Source of the DNA: Neomoorella stamsii
GTDB lineage: Bacteria > Bacillota > DSM-521 > Neomoorellales > Neomoorellaceae
Reading direction: 5' to 3'
Assembly (NCBI RefSeq): GCF_002995805.1
Contig: NZ_PVXL01000040.1
Location: 62,001 to 126,000 of the forward strand
DNA: 64,000 nucleotides
Shown: one piece after another, positions 9,239 through 16,608 of the stretch
Layout: every line of letters begins with the position of its first letter
Numbering within the stretch: position 1 is the stretch's first letter
Made by a program: the position numbers and the translations under genes
The notes under the pieces: model-generated
What the model was told of the DNA's origin: nothing
Seen by the model: only the letters and a program-made list of their open reading frames with translations
Databases searched by the model: none

Positions 9239-10468
9239 TTAAAATAATTTAACCTCTACCCTCGTACCGGCTTCCAGGCCCTCTTCCTCCAGGGGAATGG
9301 TTACCAGGCCGTCGGCCTGGACCATGGATGAGATCATACTCGATCCTCCCGGTACCGGTACGGCCAGGAACCCACCCGGGCCTGCTTCCAGGCGAACGCG
9401 GATATAGTCCTCCCGGCCGGGAATAGAAGTAACTGTCCGGCTTAAGATCGCCTCCACCGTCCTCCTCCCGGCCGGATGGTCGTAGCTCCCGTAGCGCAGC
9501 AAGGGTTCAATTAAGATACTGAAAACAACCATGGCTGAAACGGGATGGCCCGGCAGGCCCAGGATCATCTTATCGCCGGCCACTGCCGCAACGGTGGGCT
9601 TACCCGGGCGGATGGCCACACCGTGAAAGAGGATACCCGGCTGTCCCAGGCCAGCCAGGACCTGGACGGTTAAATCGCGGGTGCCGACGGAACTGCCGCC
9701 GGAAAGGAGCACCAGGTGGTTCTCCGCCAGGGCGGTTTTAACTATGGCTGTCAGGCTCTCCAGGTCATCGGGGGCAATACCGTAGAGGGTAACCTTGCCA
9801 CCGCACTCCTGGACCAGTCCGGCCAGGGTGTAGGAATTAATATCTCTTACCTGGCCGGGTCCGGGGTCAGCCTCGGGAGGGACGATTTCATTGCCGGTAG
9901 CCAGGATGCCCACCCGCCAGGGCTCATATACAGTCACCCGGGTTACCCCCAGGCTGGCCAGCACTCCCAGGTCCTGGGGCCGCAAAGTATGGCCGGCAGG
10001 CAGGACGGTGGTACCGGCGCGGACGTCGGCACCCTGCCGCACCAGGTCCTGCCCCGGGGCCACGGGTTTAAAAACGGCGACCCGGCCCTCCGCGAGGACT
10101 TCCGTGTTTTCCACCATAACCACAGCATCAGCCCCTGGGGGCATCATACTTCCCGTAGCCACGGCCACCGCTTCGCCGGGGCCAACGGCAACTGCAGCCG
10201 GTTGCCCCATGGGCACCTCTCCTACCAGGTTCAAAATCACTGGCTGGCTTTCCCGGGCGCCAAAGGTATCGGCCGCCCGGACGGCATAACCGTCCATGGT
10301 GGCGCGGGTAAAACCGGGAACGTCGTCCTTCGCCGCCACCGGCCGGGCCAGTTCCCGCCCCAGGGCAGCGAGCAGGGGTAAAATCACTTCCTGCCGTCCC
10401 GGCAAGGGCCAGTAGCGGGCCAGCAGCCGGCGCGCTTCTGCTAAAGTTACCACCCGAAAGAGTTCCAT
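9239..10468 (-). CDS. moeA: Molybdopterin molybdenumtransferase, MoeA paralog 2
   Basis: Canonical MoeA of 409 residues. It shows FTRATMDGYAVRAADTFGA, GDxMPPGADAVV-type GSMMPPGADAVVMVE, GILATGNEIV, the catalytic loop SGGSSVGTRD and GLPGHPVSAM. The frame extends to 10615, but the ATG at 10468 (MELFRVVTLAEA) fits the family and has AGGGGGAT upstream. It lies between the small protein at 10482-10667 and MoeA paralog 1, and is expressed from the riboswitch-controlled promoter near 10.94 kb. Confidence 0.93.
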   Translation of the reverse strand: MELFRVVTLAEARRLLARYWPLPGRQEVILPLLAALGRELARPVAAKDDVPGFTRATMDGYAVRAADTFGARESQPVILNLVGEVPMGQPAAVAVGPGEAVAVATGSMMPPGADAVVMVENTEVLAEGRVAVFKPVAPGQDLVRQGADVRAGTTVLPAGHTLRPQDLGVLASLGVTRVTVYEPWRVGILATGNEIVPPEADPGPGQVRDINSYTLAGLVQECGGKVTLYGIAPDDLESLTAIVKTALAENHLVLLSGGSSVGTRDLTVQVLAGLGQPGILFHGVAIRPGKPTVAAVAGDKMILGLPGHPVSAMVVFSILIEPLLRYGSYDHPAGRRTVEAILSRTVTSIPGREDYIRVRLEAGPGGFLAVPVPGGSSMISSMVQADGLVTIPLEEEGLEAGTRVEVKLF

Positions 10469-10481
10469 CCATATCCCCCTG

Positions 10482-10667
10482 CTACTCGAAACACCCCAGC
10501 TGGCACTGGATAATCTTGATCTGCAAATCGTCGGCAGCCTGTCCCACCTCACGCATGGGCACCTGCAAACGGCGGGCCACTTCCTGGGCCACCGCGCAGG
10601 GCAGCTTGCCACCATGGTCAGCAGCCGCTTCTTTTACTGCTGCCCGGACGGCTTCCCGGTCAACCAT
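10482..10667 (-). CDS. Small conserved-looking protein at the head of the Moco operon
   Basis: 61 residues, starting MVDREAVRAAVKEAA. An ATG at 10694 is also in frame. The body is predicted helical, with AVAQEVARRLQVPMREVGQAA looking like a small helix-turn-helix core when read in two halves, and it ends IKIIQCQLGCFE. The Cys-x3-Cys at the end could bind a metal or cluster. It is the first gene after the predicted Moco riboswitch and lies 13 bases before moeA, so a role in cofactor handling or regulation is likely. The family is not recognised with certainty. Confidence 0.7.
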   Translation of the reverse strand: MVDREAVRAAVKEAAADHGGKLPCAVAQEVARRLQVPMREVGQAADDLQIKIIQCQLGCFE

Positions 10668-10765
10668 GAAAATTCCCCCTCCAAAAAGTTTCATGCTCTA
10701 TTCGCGTTGATTTATTATGGCCGGGCTTTATTCCTTTTTCGGAAAAATGTTACCTAAAAATGTAT

Positions 10766-10925
10766 AGGCACCCGGAAGGGTGCCTGAAGTTACTAAAAAC
10801 TCCTTTCCCATTCCGGGAGGCAGGCAGGTTTCCCCGCCTACCCCGTCGCTGCCTGGCAAGCAGGCAGGAGGCCAGCGGCCATAGCCTTAAAACCTTAGGC
10901 CCACTGGCTCGGAGGTATATGAGGT
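10766..10925 (-). promoter_or_regulatory. Predicted Moco (molybdenum cofactor) riboswitch
   Basis: A structured leader of about 160 nt sits between the promoter and the first gene of the Moco operon. Minus strand, in order: ACCTCC; GCCAGTGG pairing with CCGCTGGC and enclosing a GCCT/AGGC hairpin; CTGCCTG/CAGGCAG hairpin; GGCGGG-GAAA-CCTGCC with a GNRA tetraloop; AAAGGAG able to close on the 5' CTCC; and AGGCACCC-TTCC-GGGTGCCT followed by ATACATTTTT, a possible terminator acting as expression platform. Position and fold match the Moco RNA class, in which cofactor binding represses biosynthesis genes. It was recognised by eye; no covariance search was run. Confidence 0.75.
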
Positions 10926-10932
10926 TATGTTT

Positions 10933-10961
10933 ATTGTAGCATAACCATAAATAGGAGGCAA
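10933..10961 (-). promoter_or_regulatory. Sigma-A type promoter of the Moco operon
   Basis: Minus strand TTGCCT (10956-10961), a 17-base spacer and TACAAT (10933-10938). Transcription would begin close to the 5' edge of the predicted riboswitch. Confidence 0.7.
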
Positions 10962-11002
10962 GCAGGAATTAAAACGCATTGAGCGTAGATGGTCCCTGAC
11001 CT

Positions 11003-11401
11003 TTAGTTAATCATTTTAGCGAATATCTTATTGTATATATCTTCCGCCATCGCAATTGCTTTTTGGGCTTCATCGTTAGTTGCCTCTAGTGTATCACCCG
11101 GGTAACGTCCTTCGGTTACCCAATCGGCCAACCACTCCAGTTCCATTTCAGAAAACGCAGTCTGGTCTTCTGGGGGTAAAAGTTCAACTAGATAACTCAA
11201 GTCATGTTTATATGCAAACTTGATCCCCAACCGGATTAGAAGGGCTTTCAAGCTTTTTTCAGCGCACTGCTGTGACAGGTAGCAGGCCAAACCAAATTCG
11301 GGCTCCTCCTCGTCGTTGAAGGCCATCCTGGCCACACGCAAGTCCCTTCTTGCTTTATCCAGCCATCTTAATGCTTCCTGTTCCCTTTCCTCAGTGTTCA
11401 T
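11003..11401 (-). CDS. HEPN domain toxin-type protein
   Basis: 132-residue all-helical protein of the HEPN family, typical of nucleotidyltransferase-linked toxins. It shows the early ALRWLDKARRDLRVAR helix, the CYLSQQCAEKSLKALL helix and KHDLSYL. It overlaps the upstream MNT gene by 11 bases, the usual order for a HEPN/MNT pair in which the nucleotidyltransferase acts as antitoxin. The classical RX4-6H ribonuclease motif is not obvious, so toxicity is inferred. It looks intact, unlike the second pair at 61.6-62.5 kb. Confidence 0.85.
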   Translation of the reverse strand: MNTEEREQEALRWLDKARRDLRVARMAFNDEEEPEFGLACYLSQQCAEKSLKALLIRLGIKFAYKHDLSYLVELLPPEDQTAFSEMELEWLADWVTEGRYPGDTLEATNDEAQKAIAMAEDIYNKIFAKMIN

Positions 11402-11702
11402 AGAGCACCAACCCTTCTTTGAGGGCGGGGTGGTAAACAGTCCACCAGGCGTCTTTATACTTGCTGATGTCCTCTAGATTGGCAACTATAATATCTTTCG
11501 GGACTTTAAATTCACGTAGCTCTTTTCTAATGGCTACTTGCATAGCCCGTTTTTGTTCACGACTGCAATCCATAACAATCAAAAAGTCTACATCGCTGTC
11601 CGGACCAGCTTCTCCCCTTGCCCATGAACCAAAAACGATTACTTTTTGGGGATGGAATTTCTCTACGATACGTTTAGCCATAGACTGTACTACTTCATGC
11701 AT
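11391..11702 (-). CDS. MNT-type nucleotidyltransferase, antitoxin partner
   Basis: 103 residues with the minimal nucleotidyltransferase signature VFGSWARGEAGPDSDVDFLIV (GSx-R-G then D-x-D), at about residues 23-43. Known relatives adenylylate the HEPN toxin to neutralise it. The ATG at 11702 has GAAAGGAGGG upstream. It is directly followed by the HEPN gene. No other genes belong to this unit. Confidence 0.88.
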   Translation of the reverse strand: MHEVVQSMAKRIVEKFHPQKVIVFGSWARGEAGPDSDVDFLIVMDCSREQKRAMQVAIRKELREFKVPKDIIVANLEDISKYKDAWWTVYHPALKEGLVLYEH

Positions 11703-11766
11703 AAATGCCGACCCTCCTTTCCTGTATTATACCAAAAAATACCTGTAAATGTCTAATCTCAAAGGT

Positions 11767-13713
11767 CTACTTATCTTCCCTGCGGTTCTCCATTGCCACC
11801 AGGGCGCAGAGCTTCTCGGTGGCGTAGTAAGCTTCCGCCCCGGTTACTATCCCCTGGGGATCGCTTCCCGTTTTATCCAGGGGCAGGAGGCCCTTTGCCC
11901 CGGCCCGGGCCACGGCTGCCGCCGGGTCTAAAGCTGCCGTATCCTCGCCCAGGTAGGTAAGGAGGAGAAAGGCGGCTGCCCCCCGCGTTAAAGGTTTCCG
12001 TTCGAGATATGGCTCTAAGGCCGCTGCCCTGGCAGCAACCAGATCACCCCGGCCGGCTGCCCTTTTTAAGGCATTGGCCGTCATATAGTAAAAGCTTGCC
12101 TGGTTGACCGGGTCATCCAGCTTCCAGTCGTTATTATAACCGGCGACAATCAGGCCCCAGCGGTTGACGAACTGCAGGCCCACAAAGGCCCAGTGATCGC
12201 TCAAGGGGTTTTTGATGTGGTAGTCCTTCAGGTAAGCGCCGGCCTTCACCAGGAGATCCTGGATAGCCTTGATATCCCGGGAGCTGGCCGCCAGCTCCCG
12301 GAAATTCTTATTAACCTGCAGGGAATAAGCGGCTGCCACTCCGGCAGCGTCGCCGGTTGCCATGCCGATGGGTACCACCCGGGCGCTGCCGGCAGCCAGG
12401 TGGGTATAGCCGGCCGAGCGCCCAACTACCAGGAGGTTGTCAACCCCCTGGGGTACCAGGGAACGGAAGGGGATGCTGTAGACTTCCGGCCGGCCATAGA
12501 CGTAACCCGTATCCTGGGGTGAAGTCGCCTGGACATCCACCGGGTAGGACCCCAGGGCAATGGCATCGGGGAAATAGCGGTTAAAGAGGACGTCATTCAG
12601 GTCCAGCTGGTAAAGGGCCTTGATGTGGCGGGTTTCCCGGACGTAGAGTTCCGGCGCCGCCCCCAGGAGCCTGGCCCCGGCAAAACCGGGCAGCCGGGAG
12701 CGCAAGAAGTCAGTAATAGCCGGCAGTTCTTTCCGGGCCAGTTCCATGGCTTCAGTTTTGGCAGCCTCGCTCAGTCCATCGACACCAAAGATCTGCAGGG
12801 CGTTAATGAGGATGGTGCCGTCATTCTGGCGGCCGATATTTAAGCCCCGCAGCCGCAAGCGCGAGGTGGAGGGCTGGTACGCCGCGCCAATGCTGGCAAA
12901 GCCCCAGGCAGCTCGGTCGGATATCTTAGCGTCTTTGATCCGGCCTCCTTTGACGGCCTGCTCCAGGGCCGCCCAGTCGATTCCCCCCAGGTGAAAGACC
13001 AGGGTCACAGCCTGGCGCCGGTCTTTCTCGCCCATGTCCTCGGCGCCTACCGTATAAGGAACGCCGGCCGCAGCGGCAACATCGGCATCCTGGGTGGCGT
13101 CGATGATCCGGCCGGCGTAGAAAGCCATTTCCTGGCCGTCCTTGACGGCTCTGATGCCCACCAGTTTATTGCCTTCCAGGATGGGCGCTTTAAAAGCAGT
13201 ATTCAGGCTTAAAGCCAGGTTGGGGTAACGTTCAACCATGTCCAGGAAGACCTTTTTAGCCTCGGCGACATCAAAAATGCTGCCTCCTACCTGGCGGTAG
13301 AAATCAAGAAAAGTACCGCGTGTCAGCAGTTCGTGTTTCGGCCCGTAATTCATGTCAATAAAGTTCAGCCAGCCGTAAGTAAAGAGGCCGCCCAGGCCGT
13401 CGCGCCTTTCCACCAGCAGGACCTTCGCCCCCTGGCGGGCGGCAGAGATAGCCGCAGCCACTCCTTCCGGCTGCCCACCTACCACTAGTACGTCGTAACT
13501 CGCCCCGGCAACCGGCGGCGGCGCCGGCGGGAAAGTAGCCGGGTCGGGTGCCTGTTGGGCAACTACCTGCCCGGCCCAGGCCCGCCATATTGTTAAATAA
13601 TACCTGGCCCGCTCAAAAGCAGCTACCCGACCTGGCCAGAGGCGCCACCCCATCAGGGCCGCTAAAAGCAAAATGAAGCTCAAAAAAAGAAACAATTTCC
13701 TTTTGCCCAGCAT
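11767..13713 (-). CDS. Membrane-anchored FAD-dependent oxidoreductase
   Basis: 648 residues. One N-terminal transmembrane helix (about residues 6-24) serves as signal anchor and puts the enzyme outside the membrane. The dinucleotide-binding motif VLVVGGQPEGVAAAISAARQG lies at about residues 75-95, read as a VVGGxxxG start and an acidic end in LLVERR. GGLFTYGWLN and a late GRSAGYTHLAAGSARV match the FAD-dependent oxidoreductase family (PF12831-like). The last 130 residues form a helical domain. The substrate is unknown. The glycosidase gene upstream is in the same direction, suggesting a shared extracellular role. Confidence 0.82.
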   Translation of the reverse strand: MLGKRKLFLFLSFILLLAALMGWRLWPGRVAAFERARYYLTIWRAWAGQVVAQQAPDPATFPPAPPPVAGASYDVLVVGGQPEGVAAAISAARQGAKVLLVERRDGLGGLFTYGWLNFIDMNYGPKHELLTRGTFLDFYRQVGGSIFDVAEAKKVFLDMVERYPNLALSLNTAFKAPILEGNKLVGIRAVKDGQEMAFYAGRIIDATQDADVAAAAGVPYTVGAEDMGEKDRRQAVTLVFHLGGIDWAALEQAVKGGRIKDAKISDRAAWGFASIGAAYQPSTSRLRLRGLNIGRQNDGTILINALQIFGVDGLSEAAKTEAMELARKELPAITDFLRSRLPGFAGARLLGAAPELYVRETRHIKALYQLDLNDVLFNRYFPDAIALGSYPVDVQATSPQDTGYVYGRPEVYSIPFRSLVPQGVDNLLVVGRSAGYTHLAAGSARVVPIGMATGDAAGVAAAYSLQVNKNFRELAASSRDIKAIQDLLVKAGAYLKDYHIKNPLSDHWAFVGLQFVNRWGLIVAGYNNDWKLDDPVNQASFYYMTANALKRAAGRGDLVAARAAALEPYLERKPLTRGAAAFLLLTYLGEDTAALDPAAAVARAGAKGLLPLDKTGSDPQGIVTGAEAYYATEKLCALVAMENRREDK

Positions 13714-13800
13714 TAATTAAGTTCCACACCTTTTATTGGGGCTATTTTAGGTCCCGCTACTAGACAATTTAGAAATGGAACGAACGCAAACAAAGCCTGC

Positions 13801-15354
13801 CTACCGCGGGACCACCGCCTGGAACCGGTAGTGGGGATCCTGCAGGCCTTCCTTGTAGGCCGCCAGGCTCCGGGGCGAAGAATCCAGGTTGTAAAGCCAC
13901 TTGCCGTCCACCTGGTTAAACCACACGGCAATCTTTATATTGGGGTAGCGTGTCGCTAGGCTCCGGAAACATTCCCGGATCCAGGCCGCCTTGTCGCCGC
14001 CCACTTCGTTGCTGGAGAACTCGGTAATCATGAAGGGTTTCTTCCCGAAATAATACATATACTCGCGGTACAGGGGCTCATAGATTTCATTAAACCCGCG
14101 CCAGACGTCGGCGGCATGGCTGGTGCCGTTGTTGTAGCCCGTCAGGCCGATCCAGTCGACGGTTTGATCCCCCGGGTAATAGAGCAGGTAATTATTCCAT
14201 TTAAAATTGGGAAAGGAGCGGTCGTGGGGGTTAAAGACAAAAAGGACGTTATTCGCTCCCTCCGCCTTGAAGAGGCGATAGACACGCTCCCAGGCCATTT
14301 TAAAAATATCCGTATCCTTGCCGTAGTACCAGGCCGACCAGGTGGACCAGTCGCCGTTCATTTCGTTGCCAAAACGGACGAAAACAGGGTCCTCCAGGGC
14401 TTTAAACTGCCGCGCCCATTCCCGCAAAATATGGTCATACTTGCCCTGGATGAGGTCGATGAGGGAGGTATCATCCTTTTTGCCGTACCACCAGGGCTGG
14501 AGGGCAACCATCAGCACGCGGTTATCATCGTAGATTTTCTTTAATTCTTCAAAGTTGAAGCGGGTATCAAAGGCGGCATAAGTAATGAGAAATTGAAATT
14601 TAAAGTCCAGCTCTTTTTCCAGGGGCAAGAGCTTGGTAAAATACTCCAAGCGCCCCAGCTTGTGGGGGTTAAGGATGCCCCACAGGGTTTTATCTGCCGG
14701 GATCACCAGGCGGTGACGCCGGCCTTCGATTGCGATATCCCGCTGTACCGGCGGGGCTGCCGGCAGGGCAGGTACACCTTGCGGCGGCAGGGGTTTAAAG
14801 GTCTGGATAATCCGGTTTAAATCCCGCGCTGCGGCCGTAAAATTGGCCTGGTTGCTTTTGAGCATAAAAGTATAGACAGTTTTGCCGGCGACCAGGTCAT
14901 ACTCGAAGTAATAGTTTAAATCCCCGGCGTCCAGTTGCTGCCGCGTCCACTCAAACCGCCAGGTATGGTAGCCCCGGATATTTAACTGCTTCTGGCCCTG
15001 GAGCTTAATGCTGCCCCACCCCTCCTGGAGGCTGCGGTTGCTGTAAAGGACGTATTCCTCGGCACTGATTTTCCCTAAGGGTTGGGCGAAGATAGATAAT
15101 TTGGCGTAAGCGGGTTTGGCCAGGATGGTTGCTACCCCCGGGATAATCTCCTGCTGCCAGCCGACAGGATAGTTTAAACTGAAACCATCATAAGTATTTA
15201 CTAGCTCCTGCCATTCCTGAGTATCATTATCTACCGGGGTCATACTCAAGTTACCAGGAATATTGCCGGCAACCTGCGGCTGTTGCTGCAGGCGCCCGCT
15301 ACCCATGGCCAGGAGAAAAAGAACCAGGAAAACAAGCCAGGTCCAGTTGCGCAC
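13801..15354 (-). CDS. GH26-like glycoside hydrolase with N-terminal PsbP-like domain
   Basis: 517 residues. A hydrophobic N terminus (about residues 5-20) acts as signal peptide or anchor. Residues 55-190 resemble a PsbP/DUF1795-type domain (GFSLNYPVGWQ). Residues 220-500 resemble the beta-mannanase fold: FVRFGNEMNGDW carries the likely acid/base Glu331, and FMITEFSSNE the likely nucleophile Glu445. Family 26 enzymes cut mannans or mixed glucans, but the substrate here cannot be read from sequence. It lies 87 bases before the FAD oxidoreductase gene and probably shares its transcript. Confidence 0.8.
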   Translation of the reverse strand: MRNWTWLVFLVLFLLAMGSGRLQQQPQVAGNIPGNLSMTPVDNDTQEWQELVNTYDGFSLNYPVGWQQEIIPGVATILAKPAYAKLSIFAQPLGKISAEEYVLYSNRSLQEGWGSIKLQGQKQLNIRGYHTWRFEWTRQQLDAGDLNYYFEYDLVAGKTVYTFMLKSNQANFTAAARDLNRIIQTFKPLPPQGVPALPAAPPVQRDIAIEGRRHRLVIPADKTLWGILNPHKLGRLEYFTKLLPLEKELDFKFQFLITYAAFDTRFNFEELKKIYDDNRVLMVALQPWWYGKKDDTSLIDLIQGKYDHILREWARQFKALEDPVFVRFGNEMNGDWSTWSAWYYGKDTDIFKMAWERVYRLFKAEGANNVLFVFNPHDRSFPNFKWNNYLLYYPGDQTVDWIGLTGYNNGTSHAADVWRGFNEIYEPLYREYMYYFGKKPFMITEFSSNEVGGDKAAWIRECFRSLATRYPNIKIAVWFNQVDGKWLYNLDSSPRSLAAYKEGLQDPHYRFQAVVPR

Positions 15355-15410
15355 CAGTTTCCTTCCTTTCGGGGAGTGTTACTCGCACCGGCCGCCAGCC
15401 CTACATATCC

Positions 15411-15977
15411 TCAGGGCTCAATAATTTCCGCATCGGTGATAACCATATCCACCGGCCGATCATGGGGCTCGGGATAAACGTCAGGGACAATTTGCTCGGC
15501 AAAAGCCAGGGCAATGGTTCTGGCCCCGGGCCTTAAGAATGCCAGGAAACGGTCATAATAGCCGGCGCCGTAACCCAGGCGGTTGCCGCCCCTGTCAAAG
15601 GCCACCCCTGGTACTATGACCAAGTCGATCATTTCTGGTGCCAGGGGGCGTAAGCTTTCCGGTTTGGGTTCCAGGATACCCCAGGTGCCGGGCTCCAAAT
15701 CGACCGGGAAAGCCAGGACTTCCGAAGCAATAAGACGCCGCTCTTCCCGCACGCATAAGGGAACGGCCACCCGTTTTCTCCCGGCCAGGGCCGCTTTAAT
15801 CAGGGGCGGGGTAGCCACTTCACTGCCAAAGGAGACATAACTCATAATTATGCCGGCCTGCTGCCAGGCAGGTAGTTCCAGGACTTTTTTAACGATAATC
15901 TCGCTTTTAGCTTCCCTGACTGTTGCTGCCAGGTCGTTACGCCTGGCTAGAATCTGCTGCCTTAACTGCTTTTTCAA
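15411..15977 (-). CDS. 5-formyltetrahydrofolate cyclo-ligase
   Basis: ATP-dependent enzyme that turns 5-formyl-THF into 5,10-methenyl-THF, returning stored folate to the one-carbon pool that is central to acetogens. 188 residues, usual length. It starts MKKQLRQQILARRNDL, has VPGVAFDRGGNRLGYGAGYYDR (substrate and ATP loop, about residues 127-148, read in two parts) and ends with the DxVITDAEII segment. It is the last gene before the DnaA-box region. Confidence 0.93.
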   Translation of the reverse strand: MKKQLRQQILARRNDLAATVREAKSEIIVKKVLELPAWQQAGIIMSYVSFGSEVATPPLIKAALAGRKRVAVPLCVREERRLIASEVLAFPVDLEPGTWGILEPKPESLRPLAPEMIDLVIVPGVAFDRGGNRLGYGAGYYDRFLAFLRPGARTIALAFAEQIVPDVYPEPHDRPVDMVITDAEIIEP

Positions 15978-16057
15978 GGTTACACCCCCGGCCCGGCAAG
16001 CTGGCCTTTAGATATTAGACATAAAAGCGCCAGATTCCTTCCCTGACTCTAAGAAAA

Positions 16058-16332
16058 CAGTCCCAGGACTTCTTAATAAAAACACCGTCCCAGCCTGTAT
16101 CCACAACCTTTCCACATGTTAATACCTTGAAAATCAAGCCTTTCAGCCAGTTATCCACATTCTGTGATTAACTTAGGGCCGGAATGATTTCAAATTTATC
16201 CACAGCAAGGGAGGCCTTAATTCCCGGTTAGTCACAGATTTATACACATTATCCACAGGCTAAATCATCCACAAAAACAGCCGTTCAGGTCCCAAAAAGG
16301 TCCCAGGACGGTCCCAGGAAGCTGTTAATAAA
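16058..16332. repeat. Direct repeats flanking the DnaA-box cluster
   Basis: GTCCCAGGA occurs at 16060-16068, 16300-16308 and 16311-16319. The first and last copies are each followed within about 10 bases by TTAATAAA, giving two versions of one longer element on either side of the DnaA boxes. Confidence 0.65.
16097..16273 (+). other. Cluster of DnaA boxes
   Basis: Perfect TTATCCACA boxes lie at 16151-16159, 16196-16204 and 16249-16257, and a perfect TTATACACA at 16240-16248. One-mismatch boxes lie at 16097-16105 and 16265-16273. All point the same way; spacings between starts include 45, 44, 9 and 16 bases. The surrounding 630-base gap (15978-16608) has no credible gene. There is no dnaA, dnaN or rpmH nearby, so this may be a secondary DnaA-binding locus, an origin moved away from dnaA, or a remnant of a mobile replicon's origin. 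Confidence 0.75.
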
Positions 16333-16579
16333 GGGGTAAATCGTGGATACCTTTAAACCTCGGAAAACGCTTTTGGTCATAAAAATTATTCTCATGCCAG
16401 TCCAGGGCCAGCCAAAAAATTGAAAAGTATCTATATTCCTTGGCTGACTGTGCGTCACCCATTTCTGCCGCCGCTTCTTGGTTTCGGGGTCACGGGGCAA
16501 GCTCCCTGGACCTCTATCTTACCGGCTTACCGAGGACCGCCGGCTTTCCAAAAACTCTCCCCCTGCTCCAAAAATATGG

Positions 16580-16607
16580 TATAATGGTATCAAGAAGAAG
16601 GTGATCC
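16580..16607 (+). promoter_or_regulatory. -10 box and ribosome site of the Rpn gene
   Basis: A perfect TATAAT (16580-16585) in TATGGTATAAT is followed by GAAGGTGAT, 5 bases before the TTG start at 16609. No good -35 was seen. The TATGGTATAAT string is shared with repeat copy A near 9.22 kb. Confidence 0.5.
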
Positions 16608-16608
16608 C

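Noticed and set aside
9716-10381. Long plus-strand frame of 221 codons inside the second moeA
   Set aside because: It is the antisense shadow of a high-GC conserved gene; Gly/His/Gln-rich content with no domain.
16285-16500. Minus-strand frame of 71 codons in the DnaA-box gap
   Set aside because: Composition and sequence look random, and it overlaps the GTCCCAGGA repeats. There is no ribosome site or family resemblance.
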